A stretch of 64,000 nucleotides of DNA from Klebsiella grimontii (GTDB taxonomy: Bacteria; Pseudomonadota; Gammaproteobacteria; Enterobacterales; Enterobacteriaceae). Below, piece by piece: positions 8,824-18,190 of the stretch; within the stretch, counting starts at the first letter, position 1, and every line of letters begins with the position of its first letter. The stretch spans positions 183,027 through 247,026 of the forward strand of contig NZ_FZTC01000052.1 in the NCBI RefSeq assembly GCF_900200035.1, given 5' to 3'. A program made the position numbers and the translations under genes. The notes under the pieces are model-generated. The model had not been told where the DNA came from. It saw only the letters and a list, made by a program, of their open reading frames with translations, and did not search any database.

Positions 8824-10830
8824 TTACAAACTTGCATCCTCTACGGCGGCGGGTAAAAAGCGAGCGATAAAAGCCTCAGGCGGCATGGCGCAGCCAAAAA
8901 GATACCCTTGCACCGTCTCGACGCCCGCCTCCTGCAGCCAGCGATACTGCTCATCGGTTTCGACGCCCTCCGCGACGATGTGCAGATTCAGCCCCCGCGC
9001 CAGCTGGATAATCGCGGGCACCATGCTGATGTCATCAGGTAGCATATCGATAAAGACTTTATCGATTTTCAGGATATCCACCGGCAGCGATTTAATATGC
9101 TGCAGTTGACGCAGGCCGGCATAGCCCATACCAAAGTCATCCAACGCGATCCGCACGCCCGCTTCACGTAGCGGACGCAGCAGGGAAATCATGGCCTGCG
9201 GGTCGTCTATTCGACGACTTTCGGTGACTTCGAGTATCAGCGTCCCTGGCGCGATACGATAGCGCGCGAGCAGCGCCAGCATTTCCGCGCCGCGATCGTG
9301 ATGCAGCAGCTGTAGCTGCGACACGTTGACCGATAGCGGCAACATGATCCCCTGGTTTTGCCAGGCGGCAAGCTGTCGGCAGGCCTCTTCCATCACCCAG
9401 TAGCCGACCGGGACGATCAGGCCGCAGGCTTCGATACGCTCAATCAGATCGCCCGGCAGCGACCAGCTCCCGTCATCCTGACGCTGACGCAGCAGCGCCT
9501 CTGCACCGCAGACCTCGCCGCTGGCGGTATCCACCTGCGGCTGCAGCCAGATGGCAAACTGCTGATTATCAAGCGCCGTTAAAATATCGTGCTCTTCCAT
9601 CAGGCGGCGCTGCGCTTTTTCCATCTGTTCTGGATCGAAGAACTCAATCTGATTTTTACCTTTACGCCGCGCGGTGACGGCGGCGGAAAACGCCCGGCGA
9701 TAGAGCTGTTCGCCGTTAATTTCACCGTGAAACATCGCAATGCCGACGCTGGCGCAGGGGCGCAGCTGGATGCCGTGCAGCGGTAAACGTTCGCTTAAGA
9801 CAGTAAGTACTTGCTTACTTAACGTCACCGCCTGCCAGGGTTCGGTAATTCCGTGGGCCAGAATCGCAAAATCGTAGCCGCTCACCTGGGCCAGCACCAT
9901 CTGCGTCGGGATAACCGCCCGCAGCTTTTCGACGAGCGTCAACAGTAGCATTTCGCGCTGCGTCTCTTTGAGTACGCCAGCGGTATCCTGCAGCGTTTCG
10001 CAGGCGACGATCAGCAGTGCAGACGGCTGCGGACGGGCGACGGTTTGCTCCAGCATGGCCATCAGAAAGGCTTTGTTCGGCAGCTCGGATACCGGGAAAC
10101 GGGTCGACTGCAAAGAGAGCTCGTCGTGCATGCGCAGCAGCGTCTGCTGGTTGCGGTTGTAGCTACGCACCAGCATGCCGATTTCATCATCATGATGTAA
10201 ACGCGGCAGCGTGAGCTGATGGCCCAAACGCTCATGCTGCGGGACATCGTTCAGCTCACGGGCGATTTTACGCAGCGGGCGGACGATCAGGCGGTTGATA
10301 CACCAGGTGATCGCCACCGTCAGAATCAGCACCAAGAGTAAGTAAGCAGTCACTAACGTTGCCAGCGCGCTCATGACGAATTTATACATGCGGTAGGAAT
10401 CGGCCTGCAGCACCAGATAGGCCAGCGGCTGCGGGTTCGCCGGACGTTCAAGGGAGTAAATTGGCAGTGAAATCTGCACCGGCAGTTCGAACATGCGGGT
10501 GATCGTCACCGGCACCGGGCGTTCGGGAATAAAACGCATCCGCAGCGCCTGGAACTGGTTGGGCAACACGACATCCGCCCGGCTGACGATGCCCGCGGGC
10601 TGAATACGGCTCAGAATGGCTTCCGCCTCAGGGATATCGGCTTTCAGGATAGCCGCTGACAGCGGTTCGCGAACGGAACGCGCGATGCTTTCTAACTGCG
10701 TGGCCGTGGTAAAGCGACTCTGCTGAACGAAGTGGAACAGCAGAATAGAACAGAAGACCAGTACAAACGCCATGGACACGCTCGCGACCATCGCCATCTG
10801 TTTAATTGTAAGTGAACGGCTGACGCGCAA
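8824..10830 (-). CDS. pdeK: HAMP-GGDEF(degenerate)-EAL c-di-GMP phosphodiesterase
   Basis: The order is: membrane segment (about 11-33), periplasmic loop, second membrane segment (about 152-176), HAMP (177-230), degenerate GGDEF (about 240-400) and EAL (about 412-665). The GGDEF active site reads SGYDF at 317-321, so cyclase activity is not expected. The EAL domain keeps the catalytic set: EAL at 444-446, SVNVS, EVTES, DDFG at 564-567, LKIDK and AEGVET at 620-625. It should hydrolyse c-di-GMP. At 668 residues it is slightly longer than E. coli PdeK/YhjK. The gene stands just before the cellulose operon, whose synthase is activated by c-di-GMP, so a local negative role is a reasonable inference. 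HmsP of Yersinia is a relative. Confidence 0.92.
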   Translation of the reverse strand: MRVSRSLTIKQMAMVASVSMAFVLVFCSILLFHFVQQSRFTTATQLESIARSVREPLSAAILKADIPEAEAILSRIQPAGIVSRADVVLPNQFQALRMRFIPERPVPVTITRMFELPVQISLPIYSLERPANPQPLAYLVLQADSYRMYKFVMSALATLVTAYLLLVLILTVAITWCINRLIVRPLRKIARELNDVPQHERLGHQLTLPRLHHDDEIGMLVRSYNRNQQTLLRMHDELSLQSTRFPVSELPNKAFLMAMLEQTVARPQPSALLIVACETLQDTAGVLKETQREMLLLTLVEKLRAVIPTQMVLAQVSGYDFAILAHGITEPWQAVTLSKQVLTVLSERLPLHGIQLRPCASVGIAMFHGEINGEQLYRRAFSAAVTARRKGKNQIEFFDPEQMEKAQRRLMEEHDILTALDNQQFAIWLQPQVDTASGEVCGAEALLRQRQDDGSWSLPGDLIERIEACGLIVPVGYWVMEEACRQLAAWQNQGIMLPLSVNVSQLQLLHHDRGAEMLALLARYRIAPGTLILEVTESRRIDDPQAMISLLRPLREAGVRIALDDFGMGYAGLRQLQHIKSLPVDILKIDKVFIDMLPDDISMVPAIIQLARGLNLHIVAEGVETDEQYRWLQEAGVETVQGYLFGCAMPPEAFIARFLPAAVEDASL

Positions 10831-10926
10831 CGGGGGTTCTCCACTGAAACTGAACGTATATCCGACGAAAATCCATCCACGCCGGTCATTTTCAGGCTGA
10901 TTATATACTCAAATTGTTCGCCCGCG

Positions 10927-11146
10927 CCCGAAGGCGCAAAGCCATGCCTTCGGGACGTTTTCCCGGAGGCGGCGCGGTGCGCCTGTCCGGGCTACAAAAC
11001 CCAAAACCGCACGGACCCGTAACCGGGGGCATTCCCGGGTGGCGGCTGACGCCTTACCCGGGCTACAAAACCGTCCGGGCGACAAGTTCACCACCGCCAT
11101 CGGGCCGGTAGCCTGGACAGGCGCCCCTCGCGCCGCCTCCGGGATG
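10927..11146. repeat. BIME with three REP units and a hairpin
   Basis: The gap between bcsC and pdeK contains a hairpin (CCCGAAGGC 10927-10935 with GCCTTCGGG 10946-10954). Two REP units follow in one orientation (10961-10997 and 11032-11070), each ending CCGGGCTACAAAAC. A third lies in the opposite orientation (11108-11144, starting GTAGCC). This is a bacterial interspersed mosaic element, which commonly binds gyrase or IHF and affects mRNA 3' ends. The remaining DNA to 11266 shows nothing recognisable. Confidence 0.8.
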
Positions 11147-11266
11147 CCGCGCGCAGTGCAGCTTCAGCGCCACCGGAAGGGAAATCTGCGTGCCTGACCG
11201 AAGGCAACGAGTATACGCGAAGAGCGCCGTGGAGTGGCGCCCTGTCGCATAATTCAGTCTAATCTG

Positions 11267-14200
11267 CTACCAGTCGGCGTAAGGCACCAACGGCTGCGGT
11301 GGCATATCCATATCGCCCTGCCAGCCGGAAGCTGAATAGCGGACGTACAGCAGCGCGTGGCTCGGGGTGTAATCCTTCGCCTGCTGAATATCCACCGCCG
11401 CCCCGACAAACCAGTTGCTGGTGACCCGTCGCTCAATCAGCGCCCGCGCGGTATAGCCGACGCCGGAACTGCTGCTGCCCTCTTCCGTAAGCTGGCTGGC
11501 ATCATGGCGATACTGCGAGGGAAGCAAATTGAGCAGCGGATAGCGCGCCTCGGTTTTGGTGCGCGAATGGGACCACGACACCGAGCCTCCCAGCTCCCAT
11601 GACCAGTTCTCCGTCCGCTGACGCCAGGTGACCGGCACCGAGAAGGAGACATATTCCTGCGGACTGTAGTAACCGCCCTGACCCAGGGTATAGCCGCTCA
11701 GGTCTTTATCATAGTGCCAGAGCATATTGTTCAGCCCGACGGTGACCCGGCGGTTATCTTCATTAACCACTTTATAGTAGTAGCCGGTCATCCAGCGCAC
11801 GCGCCAGTTGTCGGCGACGTTTTTCCCGGTCAACTGGTCGACGCCCAGCGAAGACCAGACGCCGTTGGCCTCGCCTTTATCGTAGCTCAGACTCAGACCG
11901 CCGCCGTCGGCGCGCACTCCGCCCCAGCTCTTGCCGGTATGGCCGTCGTTAGGGTTATCTTTCTGCCCGCCAAAGGCCAGCAGCGAGCTGGAGATGGGGC
12001 GTCGGTGGAGGTTAACGGTGTAGCCCAGCGGGCCAACGTCGCTGCTGTAGCTCAGGCCGCCCACCACATCAACGACGTTAAAGCCCATCGGCGTAGTGCC
12101 GATATCGCCGCTCCAGGTCTCGTTCTTCCAGCCCACCGCGACGCTGGCGCCGCTATCGCTCTGGTGTTTGCTGCCGCCGGTACAGGCGATTTCGCCGCAG
12201 GTACCCCAGCTCGGCGAATAGCTGCCGTCGCTCTTCGTCGAAAAGCTCCCGGCATTCATATTCACCAGATCGGTACGGAAGAACATGCGCCCGTCGGCCA
12301 GCGGCGCGTCCACGTGCAGCATGGTGGTATGCGCTTTCAGGTCGGAATAGCCGCCGGTACCGCTGGAGCCCCAGTAATCATGTTCGAGGGTGACATTAAG
12401 ATCCTGCTGACGATAAAGATCGGCGGCGTCGCTGCGGATCCCGCGTTTCAGCCAGTCATCGCTGCTATCGTTACGCGTCAGCCGCGTAAAGGTGTCGTTA
12501 TCCTGCGGGCGCTCGCGGGCAACGCCGGAGGCCACCATTGCATCTTTATAGCCTTCCAGCGCCTGCTGCGGCTCGTCGTTCTGCGCCTGAAAACGCGCGG
12601 CGTCGCGCAGCACCAGCGCGCTTTCCATTGACGGCGGCTGCGCTTTCGCCTGCGGCACGATGCGGGCGAAGGTTTGCTGCGCCTGAGCGCGATCGCCCAA
12701 CCCGGCCTGCGCCAGGGCGATACGCCGCTGCATATTGATAGAATCGATGTCTTCGCCCTTGAGCTGCGCCACCTGGGCGCGGGCGGCGTTTTTATCGCCA
12801 TCGGCAAGATACACTTCCGCCAGGCCCAGACGCGCATCGCCGTTGTCCAGCTGCTGGCCCAGCACCCGCTGATATTGAGCAATCGCCGTCTGGCTGTCGC
12901 CGCGCTGCTGCGCCCAGTCCGCCAGCGTCAGCGCGTAGCGCACCGACGCCGGCTGCTGTTGAATCAGCGCGATGGCCCGGTCTTCCTGGCCGTCGTCGCG
13001 CAGCTGGTTTGCCTGACGCAACACGTTATCGCTTTGCAGGCGCGCCTCCAGCTCGCGGATATTGTCCGTCCACTGCCCGCGCGGCAGGGCGTTAATCTGC
13101 GCCAGCGCCATCTCATCCTGATTATTCCCGGATAGATAGAGGCCGTAGGCGTAAACCCGGTCGGCATCGCCGGGCTGGCGGTTGACCATCGCGCGCATGA
13201 TCGCATCGGCTTCGCTGCGGCTGCCCGCGCTGACCAGATCCCGCGACAGGCGGTAGGCGATCCACACGCTATCCGGGTCCAGCGCCAGCCGTCTGCGCTG
13301 CACTTCCGCCGCCTGCGCCCAGTTGCCCTGGCTCTCCAGCGCTTCGGCCTGTTTCTCCAGGCGATCGTTGATCAGGCTGCGTTCAATATCATCAATGCTG
13401 CGCCGCTGGCCCGGCGACAGGCTGGCGATATACGCGCTGGCTTTTTCCGGCGATTCGCCGCGATACAGATTCGCCAGACCGCGCACCGCCAGGCTGTTGC
13501 CGCGATCCATTCGCAGCGCGCGCTGGTAGTAACGCTCCGCCGCCGCATTTTCTTTACGCGCCGCCGCCACGTCGCCCAGCCCCAGCACCGCATAGCTATC
13601 GGTATTGTCTATACGCTGCGCCTGGGCGTAATGATTTTGCGCCTGCGCCAGCTGGCCGCTTTTCAGGGCGCTATCGCCCTGCTTAATCAGCAGCCAGTAG
13701 CGGTTAGTCTTGAGCAGGCTGTCCCACTTATCGCGGCTCGGGCTATCCGGGTCCATTTTGATGGCTTTACTCAACTGGGCGACCGCCCGCGCCCGATCGC
13801 CGCGCTGAGAATACGCCTGCCCCAATGCGCCAACCGCGTCGCTGTCTTTGGCATCCGCCCGTACGGCCTGCTGCAAATCGGCCACGGCCACCGAACCTTT
13901 CCCGGCCTTCACCGCCGCCAGCCCCTCCGCGCGATCGCGGAACGTCGGGTCTTTTAGCTGCGTCTGCTGCTGAGCGAGCAGGACGCGGGCATTCGCCGAG
14001 GTGGAACCGGTGGGAAACTGCATGAGAAAGCGCTGCAGCGCCTGCACGCTGGCCCGGCTGACCGGCATGCTTTTCACTTCGTTAAACCAGATATCCGCCG
14101 CGATACCGCGGCCCGCCGCCGAGCGCGACATCTGCTCCAGATAAGCAAATCCCTCTTCCGGCTTATTATCGCCAAACATCTGTTTCGCCAGCGCCGTTTG

Positions 14201-14752
14201 CAGCGAGACGTTGCCCGGCAAGCGGGCGTTAAGTTTTTTCAGCTGATTGATGCCTTCGTTATGACGGGCGGGCAGCCGCGCCACCAGCGTCCAGTACTCA
14301 ATCGCCGCATCATCATCATCAGGAACGCCGTTAAACAGCTTCTCGTAAGCGGCGATGGCCTCATCAACCTTCCCGGCCACGCCCAGCAGGCGCGCCTGCT
14401 GCAGCTCCTGGCGACCATCGCCGGCGCTGCTTTTCATCTCGTCGCGCGAGGCTTTCAGCTCAGGCGATTCCGGCGCCAGCTTCGCCAGACGCTCCAGCTG
14501 CTGCTTCGCGCCGGCGGTATCGCCCTGGCGGAGAAGATAACGCATCCGCGCGGCGACAACGTCCGGGTTATTGGGGTCGATCAATTCCAGGCGGTAGAGC
14601 GACTGGCGCACCAAATCCTCACGTTTGCTGGCCTCGCCGAGGCGGACCTGCTCCAGTAGATGCTCCTGAACAGGGGTAGTCGCGGCATGCGCCAGCGGCA
14701 TCAGCGCGACGCCCAGGGAGAGAGTGAATAAGCTTAGTGAGAACTTGTGCAT
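11267..14752 (-). CDS. bcsC: Cellulose export protein BcsC (operon 1)
   Basis: BcsC carries the nascent glucan through the periplasm and outer membrane. The 1161-residue protein has a signal peptide (cleavage after LAHA), many tetratricopeptide repeats (about residues 30-780) and a C-terminal BCSC_C beta-barrel domain (about 800-1161). It ends in Trp, the usual outer-membrane barrel signature. The length matches E. coli BcsC (1157). Its start overlaps the end of bcsZ by 19 bp, so it is the last gene of bcsRQABZC. A second, longer BcsC lies at 27277-31329. Confidence 0.94.
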   Translation of the reverse strand: MHKFSLSLFTLSLGVALMPLAHAATTPVQEHLLEQVRLGEASKREDLVRQSLYRLELIDPNNPDVVAARMRYLLRQGDTAGAKQQLERLAKLAPESPELKASRDEMKSSAGDGRQELQQARLLGVAGKVDEAIAAYEKLFNGVPDDDDAAIEYWTLVARLPARHNEGINQLKKLNARLPGNVSLQTALAKQMFGDNKPEEGFAYLEQMSRSAAGRGIAADIWFNEVKSMPVSRASVQALQRFLMQFPTGSTSANARVLLAQQQTQLKDPTFRDRAEGLAAVKAGKGSVAVADLQQAVRADAKDSDAVGALGQAYSQRGDRARAVAQLSKAIKMDPDSPSRDKWDSLLKTNRYWLLIKQGDSALKSGQLAQAQNHYAQAQRIDNTDSYAVLGLGDVAAARKENAAAERYYQRALRMDRGNSLAVRGLANLYRGESPEKASAYIASLSPGQRRSIDDIERSLINDRLEKQAEALESQGNWAQAAEVQRRRLALDPDSVWIAYRLSRDLVSAGSRSEADAIMRAMVNRQPGDADRVYAYGLYLSGNNQDEMALAQINALPRGQWTDNIRELEARLQSDNVLRQANQLRDDGQEDRAIALIQQQPASVRYALTLADWAQQRGDSQTAIAQYQRVLGQQLDNGDARLGLAEVYLADGDKNAARAQVAQLKGEDIDSINMQRRIALAQAGLGDRAQAQQTFARIVPQAKAQPPSMESALVLRDAARFQAQNDEPQQALEGYKDAMVASGVARERPQDNDTFTRLTRNDSSDDWLKRGIRSDAADLYRQQDLNVTLEHDYWGSSGTGGYSDLKAHTTMLHVDAPLADGRMFFRTDLVNMNAGSFSTKSDGSYSPSWGTCGEIACTGGSKHQSDSGASVAVGWKNETWSGDIGTTPMGFNVVDVVGGLSYSSDVGPLGYTVNLHRRPISSSLLAFGGQKDNPNDGHTGKSWGGVRADGGGLSLSYDKGEANGVWSSLGVDQLTGKNVADNWRVRWMTGYYYKVVNEDNRRVTVGLNNMLWHYDKDLSGYTLGQGGYYSPQEYVSFSVPVTWRQRTENWSWELGGSVSWSHSRTKTEARYPLLNLLPSQYRHDASQLTEEGSSSSGVGYTARALIERRVTSNWFVGAAVDIQQAKDYTPSHALLYVRYSASGWQGDMDMPPQPLVPYADW

Positions 14753-15843
14753 TCCTGGTTCCAGTCAGGCCGTAATTTACCGCCGGCGGTGAAACGAAAA
14801 CGGTGTTGATCCCATCCCTGGCCGAAAAGGGTCAGGACCGCGCTGTAGTATGCATCCGCCCCGGGATAGTCATCGGCGACGCGCTGGCGCTGTATTGCGC
14901 GGGCATCTTCCTTCTGCAAGAACGGCAGTAACGCCGCGGAGAAGCCGACCGGGCCATTGCCGGTGGTTTTACCGGTCGCGATGTTGGTTTTTTCCGGCGG
15001 CACGCCCTGTGAAACCGTCTGAGCCGCCATCGGTTTAAAGCGCGCCAGCAGGGGGGCTTTTTGCTTATCGCCGTCATCGAGCATACCGGTCCACAGATAG
15101 ACGCGGATGGCGTCATAGCTGCCGATAATCGGTTTATCCGCTTTCAGCTGCCAGCCTTTCCCTTTCTGGTAGCGCACCCAGTCAGGCGAGAAGCCTTTTG
15201 GCGCGGTCTCCAGCAGCAGGCGCAGATTGTTGTCACGTATTTTCGGCCAGGGCGCGCCAAACGCGGCAAAATAGGTTGCCAGCTGCGGCGGTAGGTAGCT
15301 GGGATTAAAACGCCAGCCGCCGTCATCGACAAAGCCGACTTTTCCCGGCAGCACCAGCGGCCCCAGCCCCGGCACCGTGGCCACTTCTTCGGCGGCAATG
15401 CGCGCCAGCAGCGCTTTGCCGACTTCCGTATAGTGAGGCGTTTGCCACAGACGTCCGGCTTCCAGCAGCGCCCAGGCTATCCACAGGTCGGAGTCCGAGG
15501 CGGAGTTGCTGTCCAGCACCGTCCACTGATCATCGCTCTTTTTCCCCCACAGCCAGCCCGGCAGGTGCGCGCGCAGGTCGCCCTCGGCAAGGTTGTTTTG
15601 CGTCCACTCGAACAGCTTGCGGAAACCGTCGCGATCGTTAGCCGCCAGAGCAAAGAACAGCCCGTAGCTTTGCCCTTCCGAGGTGGTGATTTTTCGCGCA
15701 TCGCTGGGATCGATAACCCGACCTTCGGCGCTGACGTACTCTTTTTTAAACTGCTCCCAGGCCGGCCACTGGCAGGCGGCGCTCACCTGCGCCGCCGCCA
15801 GCATCAATACCGATAACACCACACTACGTACCGCGTTCATCAT
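14734..15843 (-). CDS. bcsZ: Periplasmic endo-1,4-beta-glucanase (GH8), operon 1
   Basis: BcsZ trims cellulose in the periplasm and is needed for normal cellulose output. The 369-residue protein has a signal peptide ending [10 protein letters not shown] and a GH8 (alpha/alpha)6 barrel. The predicted general acid is Glu56 in TTSEGQSYG and the base is Asp244 in SYDAIRVY. Both are one position off the E. coli residues. Two ATGs lie in tandem (15843 and 15840) and a TTG precedes them. I take 15843, three bases after the bcsB stop. It is translationally linked to bcsB upstream and overlaps bcsC downstream. Confidence 0.93.
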   Translation of the reverse strand: MMNAVRSVVLSVLMLAAAQVSAACQWPAWEQFKKEYVSAEGRVIDPSDARKITTSEGQSYGLFFALAANDRDGFRKLFEWTQNNLAEGDLRAHLPGWLWGKKSDDQWTVLDSNSASDSDLWIAWALLEAGRLWQTPHYTEVGKALLARIAAEEVATVPGLGPLVLPGKVGFVDDGGWRFNPSYLPPQLATYFAAFGAPWPKIRDNNLRLLLETAPKGFSPDWVRYQKGKGWQLKADKPIIGSYDAIRVYLWTGMLDDGDKQKAPLLARFKPMAAQTVSQGVPPEKTNIATGKTTGNGPVGFSAALLPFLQKEDARAIQRQRVADDYPGADAYYSAVLTLFGQGWDQHRFRFTAGGKLRPDWNQECTSSH

Positions 15844-15846
15844 CAA

Positions 15847-18180
15847 TTACTCATCATCAAGATCGAGGCGGCGACGGCTGATAATACGCAGCATGCGCCA
15901 CAGTACCCATGCCAGCAGGACGATGCTGACCGCCGCCAGAATCGCCAGCAGCACCGGATGGCTGGAGAGTGCAAACCAGATGCGTTCGAACCACGGCAGG
16001 TGGCCGATATAGTAAATATCGCCCACCCTCAGGCTGTTAACGCCCGACTCACGAATGACCGCAACGGAACCAAACATCGCCGCGCGTTTACCGCTGTCGT
16101 TAAGCGCCTGGGTCAGCAGTTCGTTGCCGCGCGGGCTGTCGGCCAGCAGCGCCACGACGCTGCGCTGATCGTTGTACGGCGACTGGAAGCCAATAATCGC
16201 CGCCATCGGCCCGGTCGACGTGACGTCGGTGCGGGTATTCGGCGTTCTGGCCTCGGTATCGGGATAGATGCTGGCCAGATCGTAGTGGCGCATCGGCATT
16301 TTCACCCAGCTTTTGGTCGCTTCAACCAGCAGGTTGATTTTCGTGTCGTCCTTCAGCGCCTGCGGAATGGAGCCAATCAGCAGCAGGTCGGCGTCTTTGT
16401 CCTTAATCTGGCCGCCGTCGTCGGTCATGCGCAGGTTAATGGCCGCCAGGCCGGTTTGCGCGCCAATGCCGCCGGCCGTCTCCAGCAGCGTGGCAACCTG
16501 GCCCTCGGTCGGCGATTTGGGCACCACGACCAGGGTATCGGCGAGATCGGCCATCCGGCTGTACGGGAAGCCCGCATTAGCAAAGACGCGCAGATCCGGC
16601 ATCGCCATAAAGTGATAGTACTTCGAGAAGTCGATGGTCGAATCATCGCCAATCACTACGTGGTTCTGCACCGGCTGGAAGGTAATACAGTTATCGATGG
16701 AGCCGCCCGGCATCGGGTTCATATACTGGAAGTCGAAGCGCAGCTGATTCATGGCGCCGAGGCGCAATGCCGGGATCGTCACTTCCGTTTTGCCGTCCAG
16801 CAGCCCCTGCAGCACCGGCAGGCGTAGTATCAGCTTATTCACATCCTGCGAGCTGTTGAGGCTGAAGGACTGTAAGAACTGATCGTTAAGGCTGATATCC
16901 ATGCGCGAGCTGTCCTTAATTGGCGGCATGGTGTAGCGATAGTTCAGGTTCATATCGATGCCGTTGGCGCGCAGCAGGTAGAGGTCCGGCGGCAGGTTCA
17001 GCGCCACGTTGATGGAATCCGGCACCAGGCCGCTGGATTGCAGCTGCTGTTCGTAGGTTTTCAGCTCGGCAAAGGTCACCGCCCGATCGGTACGCACCCA
17101 GTTTGGCGCATCGTACGGTTTACGCGCCTGCAGCTGTTTGACATCGTCAACCGTCACGCTGCTGCCGCGGAACAGAATATTGCCCTGGGCTATCCCCTTC
17201 GCCGCCTGCAGCAGGTCTTTGTCATCCCGTCCGAAGACCACCAGCAGCTTGATGTACGGGTTATCCGGGTGGTCGATCATTTCAATCGTCGGCGCCTTGA
17301 CCGGCGGATGCTCGCGCAGGAAGTCCGGGCGCTTATCGTTGGTCGCGAAAACAATGGCGTTACGGTCCGGCAGTTGGTTGAACTGGACCGGGAACTGCTG
17401 GCCGCGCCAGCCCGCCTTGCTGCCGAACCAGGAGGCGATAATGGCCGCCGCCTGCTGCTGCAGGACATCCGGCGCGGAGGCGAAGACCATCGGCAGCGTC
17501 AGCTGGCGGTTATCGCGCGAATCGTAGAACGGCACCGGGAAATGCGAAAGATCGTTGCGCACGTTCAGCGACTGGTAGGTTAAATCCAGATAGCTTTCGC
17601 GACCGACGTCCAGCCACAAGGTGCTGCTGGCCGGGTTTTCACACACATCGCGATAGTGGCCGACAAACTCAAGACGCACGCGGTTAAAGTCGGTGATATA
17701 GAGCGGATCGATAGGGATCTGCGCGCTGACTTTTTTGCCCAACTGCTCTTTGGTGACCGGCAGCACGCCCATCAGCTCATCGTTAAGATACACCTTCAGC
17801 TGCGACTGCACTGGCAGCAGCGACGGAGAGGGCGTGTAGTCGAGATTCAGCAGCGCTTTCGCCACCACTTCATCGCTGCGCATGCCGAACTCGACCGAAC
17901 CCTCAGGGCGCGCGCCGCGCAGCACCATACTGCCCGGAGGCGGGGCGATTTTAGCGAAGGTCAGCTTCACGTCGCGGGTCGGGGCGTTATCCAGCACCAC
18001 CACCGGCGCCGCCGGGTCGGCAAGCGTCGCCGTGGGCTGACTGTCCGCCACCGTACCGGCGATACCGGGTACCGTCGTCGTCTGCACGGCCTGCGCCGTC
18101 GGTTCCGCATACGATGCGAAGGAGGACCAGCCGCCAATGCCCACCGCTACTGCACAAATCAAAGAGAGTTTTCTGTTCAT
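15847..18180 (-). CDS. bcsB: Cellulose synthase regulatory subunit BcsB (operon 1)
   Basis: BcsB is the periplasmic, membrane-anchored partner that guides the polymer out of BcsA and is required for catalysis. The 777-residue protein begins with a signal sequence (MNRKLSLICAVAVG...SYA). Two repeats of carbohydrate-binding and flavodoxin-like domains follow, and a single C-terminal membrane helix (about 740-762) is followed by basic residues (RMLRIISRRR). The ATG at 18180 is preferred to an upstream open extension because it starts the signal peptide and matches E. coli BcsB. It lies 10 bp after bcsA. Confidence 0.94.
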   Translation of the reverse strand: MNRKLSLICAVAVGIGGWSSFASYAEPTAQAVQTTTVPGIAGTVADSQPTATLADPAAPVVVLDNAPTRDVKLTFAKIAPPPGSMVLRGARPEGSVEFGMRSDEVVAKALLNLDYTPSPSLLPVQSQLKVYLNDELMGVLPVTKEQLGKKVSAQIPIDPLYITDFNRVRLEFVGHYRDVCENPASSTLWLDVGRESYLDLTYQSLNVRNDLSHFPVPFYDSRDNRQLTLPMVFASAPDVLQQQAAAIIASWFGSKAGWRGQQFPVQFNQLPDRNAIVFATNDKRPDFLREHPPVKAPTIEMIDHPDNPYIKLLVVFGRDDKDLLQAAKGIAQGNILFRGSSVTVDDVKQLQARKPYDAPNWVRTDRAVTFAELKTYEQQLQSSGLVPDSINVALNLPPDLYLLRANGIDMNLNYRYTMPPIKDSSRMDISLNDQFLQSFSLNSSQDVNKLILRLPVLQGLLDGKTEVTIPALRLGAMNQLRFDFQYMNPMPGGSIDNCITFQPVQNHVVIGDDSTIDFSKYYHFMAMPDLRVFANAGFPYSRMADLADTLVVVPKSPTEGQVATLLETAGGIGAQTGLAAINLRMTDDGGQIKDKDADLLLIGSIPQALKDDTKINLLVEATKSWVKMPMRHYDLASIYPDTEARTPNTRTDVTSTGPMAAIIGFQSPYNDQRSVVALLADSPRGNELLTQALNDSGKRAAMFGSVAVIRESGVNSLRVGDIYYIGHLPWFERIWFALSSHPVLLAILAAVSIVLLAWVLWRMLRIISRRRLDLDDE

Positions 18181-18190
18181 CGCATTATCA

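Noticed and set aside
11714..12631. 305-codon open frame antisense to bcsC of operon 1
   Set aside because: Composition and lack of a ribosome site mark it as a shadow of bcsC.
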